DNA of 64,000 bases from CAVQWH01 sp963717595. Lineage in GTDB: Bacteria > Patescibacteriota > Saccharimonadia > Saccharimonadales > Saccharimonadaceae. Numbering within the stretch: the first letter of the stretch is position 1; each line of letters opens with the position of its first letter. The translations under genes were made by a program, and so were the position numbers. The notes beneath the pieces are model-generated. The model did no database searches, was not told the origin of the DNA, and saw only the letters and a list, made by a program, of their open reading frames with translations. The stretch covers positions 558,001-622,000 of the forward strand of contig CAVQWH010000001.1 in NCBI GenBank assembly GCA_963717595.1. The letters run 5' to 3'. Positions 8,866-18,739 of the stretch are shown in pieces.

Positions 8866-11800
8866 ATGGCAAGCAGTAAGCCTGCGGAGCGACGGTATTT
8901 TACGCAGCGAGATGCTGTTTTGCCGTTGCCTAATTTAATTGATCATCAAAGAAAATCTTGGCAAGAATTTGTAGAGACTGGGTTAACTGAAATATTCGCA
9001 GAGATTAATCCAGTCAACGATTATACTGAGCAAAAGCTTGAACTTCGGTTTAAAGCTTGTCATTTTGAAGACCCAAAAATCACTGAGATTGAAGCCCGTC
9101 ATAATAATGTAAGCTTTGAAGCTTCTTTGAAAGCTCAAGTTGAGCTTACAAACAAAGTTACTGGTGAGGTAAAAGAGCAAGAAATATACCTTGGCGATTA
9201 TCCTTGGATGACCGAGCGTGGTACTTTCGTTATTAACGGTGCGGAGCGTGTAGTGGTTAGCCAGTTAATTCGTAGCGCGGGAGTATTTTTCACTGCTACT
9301 GCTAGTAGTGGTAGGAATTACTATGGTGCCAAGGTTATTCCTGGTCGTGGTGCATGGCTAGAATTTGAAACCTCACCTAGCGGTGTAATGTACGTTAAGA
9401 TCGATCGACGCCGCAAACTACCAGTCACTACTCTTTTAAGAGCTTTAGGTTATGCCACTGAATCTGGCATTAAAGAACTATTTAAAGACGTTGATACCGG
9501 GGAAGTTAATTATATAGATGCTACGTTGGAGAAAGATCCTAGTTCAGGTGCTAACGAAGCTTTGATTGAGGTGTATCGCCGTTTGCGTCCGGGTGATTTA
9601 GCTACAGTTGATAATGCCCGAAGCATGATTGAGAGAATGTTCTTTGATTTTAAGCGGTTTGATTTTAGTCGAGTTGGTCGTTTTAAACTTAACCAGCGCC
9701 TAGGTCTAAAAGTTCCAAACACTACTAAAAATCGCGTTATGAGAATGGAAGACCTGGTAGCAATAGTTAAAGAGATTATTCGTCTTAATAATACTCAAGA
9801 AGCACCGGATGATATTGACGCACTTAGTAATCGCCGAGTGAAAATGGTTGGCGAGCTGGTTGCCCGCCAGTTCCGCATTGGGATGCTACGTATGCAGCGT
9901 AATGCTATGGACAGAATGAGTATGAGCGATATTGAAACTGTAACTCCAGGTCAGTTAATTAATGCTCGGCCTGTGGTTGCTGCTGTGCGGGAGTTTTTTG
10001 CAAGCTCACAGCTTAGCCAGTTTATGGATCAAACCAACCCCCTTAGTGAGCTGGCTCATAAAAGACGCCTTAGTTCAATGGGCCTGGTGGCTTGAGCCGT
10101 GAACGTGCTGGTTTGGATGTACGTGATGCGCATGAAACCCACTATGGCCGCCTTTGTAGTGTTGAAACTCCGGAAGGCGCCAATATTGGTTTAGTTCTTA
10201 ACTTAGCTAGTTATGCAAAGATTAATGAATATGGCTTCATCGAAACACCATATCGCAAAGTTGTAAAAAATAAAGTTACAGACGAGGTTGTTTATTTAGA
10301 CTCTGCTCAAGAGGCTACCGAAGTAATAGCTGAAGCTGGTAATGAATTAAGCAAAGACGGTAGATTTAAACAAGACCGTGTTAGTGTTCGTAATTGCTTG
10401 GTTCCAGAAGAAGCAGATGCTAGCGAAGTGACTTATATGGATGCGGCTAAGAAGCAAATCGTAGGCGCTACAGCTGCTTTGATTCCTTTTATTGAAAAGA
10501 ATCGCATTGACCGTTCTTTAACTGGCTCAAACATGCAGAAGCAAGCCGTGCCCCTACTTCAGCCCAAGAGTCCTATTGTAGGTACTGGGGTAGAAAAAGA
10601 CATTGCTTGCAATACTAGCCAAATAGTTTTAGCCGAGGGCCTGGCGAAGTTGTAAAGGCCGACGCCGATGAAGTATTAGTGAAATATAAAGATGGTACTA
10701 AATCTTATGTTCCAGTTCATTTCGAGCAAAGTAACGATGATCGCAGTATTAACCAAAAAGTTGTAGTGAGTCGTGGGCAAAAAGTTAAAAAGGGCGATGT
10801 TCTAATAGAAGGAGCTTCAGTTGCTGATGGCGAACTAGCTCTAGGCCGCGATCTTGTAGTTGCCTTTATGCCTTGGGGCGGGTACAACATGGACGATTCT
10901 ATCATTCTAAGTGACCGCATTGTTCAGGATGACGACTTAACCAGCATTAACATTAATGACTTTATGGTTGAAGTTCGTGAAACTAAATTGGGGCCAGAAA
11001 TTGTGACCCGTGATATTCCAAATGTTAGCGAAGAAAGTCTAAGGCATTTGGATGAAAACGGCATTGTGCAAATCGGTTCAGAAGTAAAAGCTGGCGACGT
11101 TTTAGTAGGAAAAATTACGCCTAAGGGTGAGCAAGAGCTATCTAGCGAAGAACGTCTGCTTCGAGCAATTTTTGGTGAAAAAGCTAAAGATGTTCGAGAT
11201 ACCTCTCAACGTATGAGCAATGGTAAACATGGCAAAGTAGTTGGTGTAAAAATATTCAGCCGCGAAAATGGCCATGAGCTAAAAGCCGGCGTTTTGATGC
11301 AGATTCAGATTTTTGTCGCTCAGTTGCGTAAAGTTGCAGTTGGCGACAAGCTAGCCGGGCGTCATGGTAACAAAGGCGTTGTAGCGCGTATCTTGCCTAT
11401 GGCAGATATGCCTTTCATGGCCGATGGCCAACCTGTAGATGTGATTTTAAACCCGCTGGGTGTACCTAGCCGTATGAACTTGGGGCAGTTGTTTGAAACT
11501 CATTTAGGAATGGCAGCCCGGGCATTAGGCTACAAAGTTGCCACACCACCATTTAACGGTGTTCCAAACGAAGTGATTAGTCAGCAACTTAAAGAAGCCG
11601 GTTACCCTGAAGATGGAAAAATCCAACTTTATGATGGCCGAACTGGTGAAGAGTTTAAAGAAAAAACAGCAGTTGGTAACATGTATATAATCAAGCTTCA
11701 CCACATGATTGCTGATAAAATTCATGCCCGCTCAACTGGTCCTTACACCATGGTTACGCAGCAGCCGCTTGGCGGTAAAGCCCAAAACGGTGGTCAGCGC

Positions 11801-12241
11801 TTTGGTGAGATGGAGGTGTGGGCGCTTGAAGCTTATGGTGCTGCCACTACATTGCAGGAAATGCTCACTATCAAATCTGACGATGTATATGGGCGTGCTA
11901 AAGCCTATGAGTCCATCATTAAAAATGAGCCTATCACCGGTCCTAAAGTTCCAGAAAGTTTTAATGTCTTAGTAAAAGAATTACAGGGCTTAGGCTTGAG
12001 GGTTGACCTGCTGGATGAGAGTAAGGAGGCTTTAGTAGATGCCGAGCAAATTATTGCTAAAGCCACTGAAGACGAAGAGCCCGTGTCTGATTCTACGGTA
12101 GCTACGGCCAGTGAATCCAATTCTGTAGATGTAGCAGAAGCTGACGTGGTAGATGAATATAGTGATATTGATTTAGGAGATGGCATGACCACAGTAGAAA
12201 ATGCCGAAGATACTGAAGTAAAAGATAAGGAGGTGGCGTAA
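8866..12241 (+). CDS. rpoB: RNA polymerase beta subunit (two frameshifts in this sequence)
   Basis: The reconstructed product is about 1125 residues. The frame breaks twice, at GGGCCTGG 10080-10087 and GGGCCTGG 10637-10644. In each case adding one C (GGGCCCTGG) restores conserved sequence: GPGGLSRERAG at the first site and LAEGPGEVVKADADE at the second. Conserved parts seen include ETPEGANIGLVLNLASYA, YNMDDSIILSDR and RHGNKGVVARILP. The C-terminus is acidic and Ser/Val-rich. An essential single-copy gene would not tolerate both breaks, so they are most likely consensus errors. rpoC starts 1 base after the stop. Confidence 0.95.
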
Positions 12242-12242
12242 A

Positions 12243-15200
12243 ATGAATCGTTTTGTAGCAGACACCAGTATTGCTGACTTTGATGCGGTTCGCCTAGCGG
12301 TTGCTAACGTTGACGACATCCTAAAGTGGAGTCATGGCGAAGTCACAAAGCCGGAAACTATTAACTATCGAACCCAGAAACCAGAACGTGACGGGCTTTT
12401 CTGTGAACGTATTTTTGGACCTGTAAAAGATATTAACCCCCATGACACTAAGCTTAAAGGCGTGCGTTCTCGTGAAGCTGCCGTTGATAAGAACGGCGAA
12501 TTGGTAACCAAGAGCATAGTTCGTCGTGAACGAATGGGTCACATTTCTTTAGCTGCTCCAGTAGCACATATTTGGTTTATGCGCGGCACTCCAAGTGCTA
12601 TGGCATTGCTGCTTGGCATGACTGTGCGTAACTTAGAGCGTGTAGCTTACTTAGCGAGTTATGTAATTTTGGAAGTAGATGAAGCTAAAAGAAAACAATT
12701 ATTAGCTGATGCTGAAGCTGAACTAGAGGCCGGTAAAACTGCTATTAAAATACGTTATGAAAAAGCTTCTGGCGAAGAAGGTGCTGATGTGAAAAAGTTG
12801 GCGGCGGAACAGTCTAGGGAACTAGAAGATTTAGAAGAATCTTACAGCCAAAAGAAATCTCAGTTAGATGGGTTGGTAAAATGTGCTCTTATCAGCGAGA
12901 CCGACTATCGCGACCTGCCAGAAGACTATGCTGATATAGCCAAAGTTGGCATGGGCGGCGAGGCTCTTAAGAAGTTGCTTGATGATATCGACCTTGCAAA
13001 ACTTATTGATGAATTAAATAAGTCCGCAGAAGAAGCAAAGGGCCAGCGCAAAAAGCGACTTCTAAAAAGGCTAAAAGTTTTAGAAGGCATGCAACGTGCT
13101 AGTATTAAGCCAAGCAGTATGTGTCTAACAGTTGTTCCTGTTATTCCACCGGACCTTCGTCCGATGGTTCAGCTTACTGGCGGCAGATTTGCTACAAGTG
13201 ATTTAAACGACTTATACCGACGTGTTATTAACCGTAATAACCGCTTAAAGAAACTCATTAACCTAAACGCACCTGAAGTGATTCGTCGTAACGAAATGCG
13301 CATGCTTCAAGAAGCAGTTGACGCTTTGATTGATAACTCGGCAGCACGTGGTGGTCGAGCTGTTAGTGCAACCGGTGGTCGCCGACGCCTGAAGTCAATT
13401 AGCGATATGCTAAAAGGCAAGCAGGGCCGTTTTCGTCAGAACTTGCTCGGTAAGCGCGTAGACTATTCTGGTCGTTCGGTTATTGTAGCTGGGCCAGAAC
13501 TAAAGATTTACCAGTGTGGTTTGCCAAAAGCTATGGCTTTGGAATTATTCAAACCACTTGTTATCTCACAGTTGCTTCGTGAAGAGAAAGCTCACAACAT
13601 ACGTTCAGCAACTCGTCTTATTGAAGCTGGTGACACTGCAGTATGGGATGCTCTGGAAGAGGTTATTAAAGGTAAATATGTTTTGCTTAACCGCGCGCCT
13701 AGTTTGCACCGTTTAAGCATTCAGTCTTTCCAGCCGAAGCTTATCGAAGGTAAGGCCATTCAGCTACACCCTTTGGTTTGTAAGGGATTTAATGCTGACT
13801 TTGATGGTGATCAAATGGCAGTCCACTTGCCCCTAAGTGAAGCAGCGCAAAAAGAAGCCCGTGAGCTTATGAGTGCTACTAACAACTTACTGAAGCCAGC
13901 CGATGGTACACCAATTTTGAATATTAGCCAGGATATTGTTTTGGGTTGTTATTACTTAACCTACCCTAAACCTAGCGCCCAAGCCAAAGAAGTAAAGCCT
14001 TATAGCTCAGTTTCTGAGGCGGTTATGGCATATGAAAAAGGAGTCATAAAACTACAAACTCCTATTAGAGTAACGGCAAAGGGCCAAGTGCGCGAAACTA
14101 CTCTTGGCCGAGTATACTTTAATGAAATTTTGCCGGAAGAATTTCCTTATGTTGAAGCTATCATAGACAAAAAACAGCTTAACAAGGTATTAGCTAGGAT
14201 ATTTAACCGATATGGCTCTCAAGAGACTGCTTTAGTTGCTGATAAGGTTAAAGACTTAGCGCTAGAATATGCTACTACGGCAGCTGTTTCCACGGGAATG
14301 GGTGATTATTTTGATGTACCTGAAATACAGAACATTATTAATGAAGGAGAATCTCAGGCAACTAAAATATCAGACCAGTACGAAAAGGGCTTGATTACCG
14401 ACGAAGAGCGCTACCACTTGACAGTGAATGCATGGCGCAATATAGACCGCAAAGTAACTGAGCTTTTACAGAAGAGAGTTGCCGACTCTGACACGAGCAT
14501 CAGCGTGATGGTCAACTCTGGTGCGCGTGGTGATATTAGTAACGTTAAGTTAGCTACTGCCATGATTGGCGTAATGGTTGATGCTACTGGACATGAGATT
14601 GAGTTACCGATTCGCTCTAGCTATAAAATGGGATTGAGCCAGCTTGAAGCTTTCGTTGCTACGAGAGGTACGCGAAAAGGATTGATTGATACAGCCCTTA
14701 AGACAGCCGACTCTGGTTATCTAACTCGTCGTTTGGTAGACGTAAGCCAAGATGTGTTTACAGTAGAAGATGAAACTAACGATGACGAAGGATTCACAAT
14801 CTACCGCTCGGAAACAGAAGAAACAATGGTAGAGTTTGGCGATAGGCTTTACAGCCGTTATGCTGCCGAGAATGTACCTGGTCACGTTAAGAAGGGTGAG
14901 CTCATTACTCGCGATAAAGCTGACGCCATTCAAGAAGATGAGAAAATTGAGAGCGTTAAAATCATGAGCATCCTGAGCGCCAAGAACTTGCGCGGTATTC
15001 CAAGACGTAGTTATGGTCTGGATATGGCTACTGGACAGTTAATTGCTAACGCTGCTCCGGTTGGCGTAATTGCGGCTCAGTCAGTGGGCGAGCCTGGTAC
15101 TCAGTTAACTCTTCGAACTTTCCATGCATCTGGTGTTGCAGGTGAGGACATCACTCAAGGGTTACCGCGTGTGGACGAGCTATTTGAAGCCCGCTCACCA

Positions 15201-16040
15201 AAGGGCCAAGCTTTCATTAGCGAGATAGATGGCAAAGTGAAGATATGGGACGATGGTCAACAGCACGTTATCCAAGTTACTCCTAAAAAAGGCCGCACCG
15301 AAGAAATTTCACTTAACAAGCGTAAGCCTCAAGTAAAGAGTGGTACTGAAGTTTTAACGGGCGATGTATTGGCCGCTGGTAAAGATGACAAAAAGCCACT
15401 AGTAGCACCTTTTGACGGCGTGGTTGAAGTGACTGATAAAAAAATCATTCTTTCATCTGCTGCTCAAACGCCGTTGCGATACGAAGTTCCAGGTACTCGT
15501 CAGCTTGCTGTGTCTGATGGTGATGAAGTAGAAGCTGGCGATCGCTTAACTGCTGGTTCGATTAATCTTCATGATCTTATGCGCCTAAAAGGCGTAGAAG
15601 CTACACAACGTTATATGATTAATGAAGTCTTGCGCATCTATGCTTCACAGGGCCAGAATATTGCTGACAAACATTTGGAGATAATTATCCGGCAAATGTT
15701 CTCACGTGTGCAGATTGAAGATTCAGGCGATTCTCTATTTGTTACCGGTGATATTGTCAGCAAAACTGCTGCTGTAGATGCCAATGAAAAGCTTGTTCGT
15801 GATGGTAAGCAGCCGGCACAATTCACCCAATTATTGCTTGGCATTACTAAAGTATCAATCTGGAGCGATAGTTTCCTATCTGCCGCTTCATTCCAAGATA
15901 CTACTCGTGTGCTAATCAATGCAGCAACTAGTGGACGGATCGATCATCTCTATGGCTTGAAGGAGAATGTAATCATCGGCCGTAAGATTCCGGTTGGCAC
16001 CGGTGCTCGCGACATTGAGTCGGAAGCCATTGTTGAGTAG
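12243..16040 (+). CDS. rpoC: RNA polymerase beta' subunit
   Basis: The 1265-residue protein carries the catalytic Mg-binding motif FNADFDGDQMAVH, the clamp region LLGKRVDYSGRSVIV and the C-terminal GEPGTQLTLRTFHASG. The N-terminus lacks the usual four-cysteine zinc ribbon: the region around FCERIFGPVKDINPHD keeps one Cys only. This is a known kind of variation in some lineages and is stated here from sequence alone. Residues 140-280 are Lys/Glu-rich and probably coiled coil. It is cotranscribed with rpoB (start 1 base after rpoB) and ends before a clear terminator. Confidence 0.95.
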   Translation: MNRFVADTSIADFDAVRLAVANVDDILKWSHGEVTKPETINYRTQKPERDGLFCERIFGPVKDINPHDTKLKGVRSREAAVDKNGELVTKSIVRRERMGHISLAAPVAHIWFMRGTPSAMALLLGMTVRNLERVAYLASYVILEVDEAKRKQLLADAEAELEAGKTAIKIRYEKASGEEGADVKKLAAEQSRELEDLEESYSQKKSQLDGLVKCALISETDYRDLPEDYADIAKVGMGGEALKKLLDDIDLAKLIDELNKSAEEAKGQRKKRLLKRLKVLEGMQRASIKPSSMCLTVVPVIPPDLRPMVQLTGGRFATSDLNDLYRRVINRNNRLKKLINLNAPEVIRRNEMRMLQEAVDALIDNSAARGGRAVSATGGRRRLKSISDMLKGKQGRFRQNLLGKRVDYSGRSVIVAGPELKIYQCGLPKAMALELFKPLVISQLLREEKAHNIRSATRLIEAGDTAVWDALEEVIKGKYVLLNRAPSLHRLSIQSFQPKLIEGKAIQLHPLVCKGFNADFDGDQMAVHLPLSEAAQKEARELMSATNNLLKPADGTPILNISQDIVLGCYYLTYPKPSAQAKEVKPYSSVSEAVMAYEKGVIKLQTPIRVTAKGQVRETTLGRVYFNEILPEEFPYVEAIIDKKQLNKVLARIFNRYGSQETALVADKVKDLALEYATTAAVSTGMGDYFDVPEIQNIINEGESQATKISDQYEKGLITDEERYHLTVNAWRNIDRKVTELLQKRVADSDTSISVMVNSGARGDISNVKLATAMIGVMVDATGHEIELPIRSSYKMGLSQLEAFVATRGTRKGLIDTALKTADSGYLTRRLVDVSQDVFTVEDETNDDEGFTIYRSETEETMVEFGDRLYSRYAAENVPGHVKKGELITRDKADAIQEDEKIESVKIMSILSAKNLRGIPRRSYGLDMATGQLIANAAPVGVIAAQSVGEPGTQLTLRTFHASGVAGEDITQGLPRVDELFEARSPKGQAFISEIDGKVKIWDDGQQHVIQVTPKKGRTEEISLNKRKPQVKSGTEVLTGDVLAAGKDDKKPLVAPFDGVVEVTDKKIILSSAAQTPLRYEVPGTRQLAVSDGDEVEAGDRLTAGSINLHDLMRLKGVEATQRYMINEVLRIYASQGQNIADKHLEIIIRQMFSRVQIEDSGDSLFVTGDIVSKTAAVDANEKLVRDGKQPAQFTQLLLGITKVSIWSDSFLSAASFQDTTRVLINAATSGRIDHLYGLKENVIIGRKIPVGTGARDIESEAIVE

Positions 16041-16060
16041 CTGATTAATCAGCCAAGTAA

Positions 16061-16085
16061 AAGCCACCTTTACAGGTGGCTTTTT
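16061..16085 (+). terminator. Rho-independent terminator after rpoC
   Basis: AAGCCACCT pairs with AGGTGGCTT around TTAC, followed by a T run (TTTTTAG). It closes the rpoBC transcript. Confidence 0.85.
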
Positions 16086-16090
16086 AGGGT

Positions 16091-16117
16091 TTGCATTAAA
16101 AACTAAAGCAGTATAAT
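16091..16117 (+). promoter_or_regulatory. Promoter of the leader-2OG oxygenase-folE-folP unit
   Basis: TTGCAT at 16091-16096 and a perfect TATAAT at 16112-16117 are 15 bases apart. A transcript starting at about 16124 would carry the mini-ORF and terminator described next. Confidence 0.5.
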
Positions 16118-16137
16118 ATAAAAATATCAATCTAAGT

Positions 16138-16212
16138 ATGAAAGGAGTTTGGCAGTGGTTCATAATAAACACCTTCGTACTTGGTCTAGCTTTGTGTAAG
16201 TTTCTCTTTTAA
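16138..16212 (+). promoter_or_regulatory. Leader mini-ORF(s) in front of a terminator (attenuator candidate)
   Basis: Two overlapping short frames are possible. A GTG at 16155 sits 7 bases after a perfect AAAGGAG (16141-16147) and encodes 14 residues, ending at 16199; it contains His, Arg and one Trp. An ATG at 16138 encodes a 24-residue hydrophobic peptide whose TAA overlaps the terminator stem. Either could couple ribosome position to the terminator at 16211. The GTG frame has the better ribosome site. It is too short to judge by coding statistics. Confidence 0.35.
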
Positions 16213-16255
16213 ACACTCTTTACATTTTATTTTAAAAGAGTGTTTTTTAATTTTT
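16211..16255 (+). terminator. Intrinsic terminator/attenuator upstream of the 2OG oxygenase gene
   Basis: AAACACTCTTT (16211-16221) pairs with AAAGAGTGTTT (16235-16245), followed by TTTAATTTTT. It lies between the promoter at 16091 and the gene at 16283, so transcription must read through it. Confidence 0.7.
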
Positions 16256-16282
16256 ATATAAATACTAAAAAGGAGAAACCCA

Positions 16283-16891
16283 ATGACTATTGAAAGAATT
16301 TACAGTTCGTCAATTGACACTAGGGCTTGTATGTCTACCGTGCGTCAAGAGGGGGCGGTGCTTTTGAGGCAGTTTGTCTCTCCGGAGGAACAGGGTGAAC
16401 TCGAGGAAGAGGTTCGGAGTCATGAACTAACCCCAGTCGATCGCACTGACCATACTATTGCAGAGCAGTTTGAAGATATCGGTTGGAGCTTTAATGAGGC
16501 TCCGCCGCCGGTCTTGGCTTTAGGTAACAGGGTATGCGAAGTGGTTCGTCCCTTCGTGCCCGAATGGAGGGTCAATCAAGTACGTGCTCAACTATATAGT
16601 CCAGGTGAAGCTGGTATTGATTGGCATCGGGATTACAAACGAGACTTAAGAGTTGTGGCGGTAGTATCGCTAATGAGAACGGCCCGCTTTGATATCAGGC
16701 TAAGACAAGGCGAAGTCTCTTGGCAGTTGCGACCAGGTGATCTTGTTTTAATGCGTGGCGCTCTTTTGAATGGTAAAAAGGACGATCGCCCGCAACATAG
16801 AGTATTTGCGCCCGAAGAAGGACAACGTCTTTCAGTGGCGTATCGTCAGGTAGCTGACGAAGTACCGGAATTGGAGGTTGATGATGAGTAG
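16283..16891 (+). CDS. 2-oxoglutarate/Fe(II)-dependent oxygenase-like protein
   Basis: The 202-residue protein shows the iron-binding pattern of the double-stranded beta-helix oxygenases: HxD in IDWHRDYKRDLR (about residue 118), a distal His in RPQHRVF (about 173) and an Arg for 2-oxoglutarate in RLSVAYR. A GDLVLMRG turn precedes the distal His. AlkB-like and small-molecule hydroxylases share this core; the substrate is unknown. The AAAAAGGAG ribosome site is strong. The gene is more GC-rich than its neighbours and overlaps the folE ribosome site, so it is cotranscribed with folE and folP. Confidence 0.7.
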   Translation: MTIERIYSSSIDTRACMSTVRQEGAVLLRQFVSPEEQGELEEEVRSHELTPVDRTDHTIAEQFEDIGWSFNEAPPPVLALGNRVCEVVRPFVPEWRVNQVRAQLYSPGEAGIDWHRDYKRDLRVVAVVSLMRTARFDIRLRQGEVSWQLRPGDLVLMRGALLNGKKDDRPQHRVFAPEEGQRLSVAYRQVADEVPELEVDDE

Positions 16892-17429
16892 CATTGAAGA
16901 AAGTATAGAGATAGTTCTAAAAAGTATCGATAAAGACCCAGGACGTGAAGGGCTAAAGCAAACTCCCAAGCGCTACAGAAAGTTTATCGAGGAATTTACA
17001 AAACCCAGCAAGTTTGACCCTACGGTATTCTCAAGCGAAGGGTATGATGAGATGGTGGTGCAAACAAATATCCATTTTTACAGCATATGTGAGCATCATC
17101 TAATACCATTTTTTGGGACAGGCACGATTGCTTACATCCCTAATAAAAATATTATAGGTCTTTCTAAGTTAGCTCGTACTTTAGAATACTTTAGCCGTAG
17201 CTTACAAAATCAAGAAAGAATTACTTCTCAGGTGGCAGAATATTTACAAACCACACTTGAACCAAAAGGTGTTGGAGTTATTTTACACGCCAGACACCTT
17301 TGTATGGAGATGCGAGGGGTTCGTAAACCGGACTCACAAACTACTACGTCTGCTTTGCGTGGCTACTTTAAGTCACGTCCCCAAACGAGAAGTGAATTTC
17401 TTAATTTAGCCCATGGATGTCGCATATGA
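16884..17429 (+). CDS. folE: GTP cyclohydrolase I
   Basis: This enzyme converts GTP to dihydroneopterin triphosphate, the first step to folates and pterins. Zinc ligands are visible in SICEHHLIPF and in HARHLCMEMRGV; the latter also carries the family's MRGV signature. The active-site region GLSKLARTLEYFSRSLQNQE is present. The product is about 181 residues, at the short end for the family. The ATG at 16884 is preferred because it lies 6 bases after GGAGG; an ATG at 16881 is possible. The upstream oxygenase gene overlaps it. Confidence 0.93.
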   Translation: MSSIEESIEIVLKSIDKDPGREGLKQTPKRYRKFIEEFTKPSKFDPTVFSSEGYDEMVVQTNIHFYSICEHHLIPFFGTGTIAYIPNKNIIGLSKLARTLEYFSRSLQNQERITSQVAEYLQTTLEPKGVGVILHARHLCMEMRGVRKPDSQTTTSALRGYFKSRPQTRSEFLNLAHGCRI

Positions 17430-18193
17430 CTGAAATCGTAGGAATTGTGAACGTAACTCCAGATAGTTTTAGCGATGGTGGGCAGTTTATTACTACTAGG
17501 CAAGTTACAGAAAGGGTAGCTAAACTTTTTAATGAAGGTGCCGCAGTGGTGGATATTGGTGCAGAGTCAACCCGGCCCGGAGCAGCAGAAGTTGCAATTG
17601 AAGAAGAATGGGTAAGGTTAGGGCCAGTTTTATGTGAGTTGCGTAAAACTTACGAAGCCAGTCAGTTTTCTATTGATACTCGTCACGGCGAAATCGCCCG
17701 GCGCGCTCTACAGCTATGGTCATCCGAGCTTATGATCAATGATGTTACTGGCATGTCGGATCCACTTATGTTAGAAGTTGTAGCGGGGTATGGAGCTAGG
17801 TTAGTTATTAGCCACCTTCCTAAAGACGCCAGTGGCGATATTAAAAAAGCTCATCAATATAAGCTAACTAGCGAAGAACAGGTTCGTAGAGAATTAATGG
17901 AAAGCACTACTAGGGCCAAGGACGCAGGAGTTACGGATGAAAAAATTATTCTTGATCCTGGAATTGGTTTTGGTAAATCACCACAGCTTAACCGCAAACT
18001 ACTTGGCTTTGCTGATTTAGTGCCAAACTTTCCAGTAATGATTGGCTATTCACGCAAACGATTTTTGGGAGAAAATCGTATGGAAATAGAGCCGAATTTA
18101 GATGCTGGAAAGGTTGCTATATCCGCTGGTGCAAGATATTTACGAGTTCATGATGTAGCTGCTCACTACAATTTAGTTAACTCTATGAAATGA
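17426..18193 (+). CDS. folP: Dihydropteroate synthase
   Basis: The roughly 255-residue TIM-barrel enzyme joins p-aminobenzoate to the pterin pyrophosphate. Signatures are VNVTPDSFSDGG at the N-terminus, VDIGAESTRPGA, DPGIGFGKS and GYSRKRFLG. The start at 17426 forms an ATGA overlap with the folE stop; an ATG at 17417 is also possible. Together with folE this is a partial folate route. The other steps are not in the window, so salvage of intermediates may complete it. Confidence 0.93.
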   Translation: MTEIVGIVNVTPDSFSDGGQFITTRQVTERVAKLFNEGAAVVDIGAESTRPGAAEVAIEEEWVRLGPVLCELRKTYEASQFSIDTRHGEIARRALQLWSSELMINDVTGMSDPLMLEVVAGYGARLVISHLPKDASGDIKKAHQYKLTSEEQVRRELMESTTRAKDAGVTDEKIILDPGIGFGKSPQLNRKLLGFADLVPNFPVMIGYSRKRFLGENRMEIEPNLDAGKVAISAGARYLRVHDVAAHYNLVNSMK

Positions 18194-18194
18194 C

Positions 18195-18223
18195 TTGTTA
18201 ATTTAAGCTGTTTTTGTTACAAT
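18195..18223 (+). promoter_or_regulatory. Promoter of rpsL-rpsG-fusA
   Basis: TTGTTA at 18195-18200 and TACAAT at 18218-18223 are separated by 17 bases. The first element touches the folP stop. Confidence 0.6.
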
Positions 18224-18237
18224 AAAAGATGAGTTTC

Positions 18238-18290
18238 TCTTTGGTTATTAGCCAAAGAATAGACTAGTGGTTTTTGCTGGAACTGCTAGT
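18238..18290 (+). promoter_or_regulatory. Two hairpins in the rpsL leader
   Basis: TCTTTGG/CCAAAGA (18238-18258) and ACTAG/CTAGT (18263-18290) follow the promoter and precede the AAGGAG of rpsL. They may be a ribosomal-protein autoregulation site. No T run follows, so they are not terminators. Confidence 0.35.
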
Positions 18291-18325
18291 TATGTAAGAG
18301 TTATTTTAAGGAGAAATATTTTTTC

Positions 18326-18739
18326 ATGCCAACAATTAATCAGCTAGTACGCAAACCGCGTAAAACAGCCCCAAAGAAAAGCAAAAGCCCTGCTTTAGGG
18401 CGCATTAGCAATTCTCTAAAAAGTAGATATTATGACCAGGATGCTCCAATTAAGCGTGGAGTTTGTGTTAAAGTTACTACCAAAACTCCTAAAAAACCAA
18501 ATTCAGCGCTTCGTAAAGTTGCTCGTGTTCGTCTGAGTAATGGACATGAAGTTTGGGCATATATAGGCGGTGAAGGTCACAACCTTCAAGAGCACGCTGC
18601 AGTTTTAGTTCGTGGTGGTCGTGTGCCAGATTTGCCTGGTGTACGTTATCACATTGTGCGTGGCGCACTTGATCTTCAGGGTGTGCAAGACCGTAAAAGC
18701 GGTCGCAGTAAATATGGCGCCAAGAAAGGTGGTAAGTAA
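18326..18739 (+). CDS. rpsL: 30S ribosomal protein S12
   Basis: The 137-residue protein of the decoding centre begins MPTINQLVRKPRK. It contains CVKVTTKTPKKPNSALRKVA, AYIGGEGHNLQEHAAVLVRG and RYHIVRGALD. It carries about 12 extra residues after the first 25 compared with E. coli S12 (SLKSRYYDQDAP region), as in some other phyla. It starts a str-type operon with rpsG and fusA. The stop overlaps the rpsG ATG (TAATG). Confidence 0.95.
   Translation: MPTINQLVRKPRKTAPKKSKSPALGRISNSLKSRYYDQDAPIKRGVCVKVTTKTPKKPNSALRKVARVRLSNGHEVWAYIGGEGHNLQEHAAVLVRGGRVPDLPGVRYHIVRGALDLQGVQDRKSGRSKYGAKKGGK

Noticed and set aside
10080..10660. A split or recoded rpoB gene
   Set aside because: The breaks occur at the same GGGCCTGG motif and a single C restores conserved sequence each time. 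Stop-codon reassignment does not fit, since the bases are missing rather than read through.
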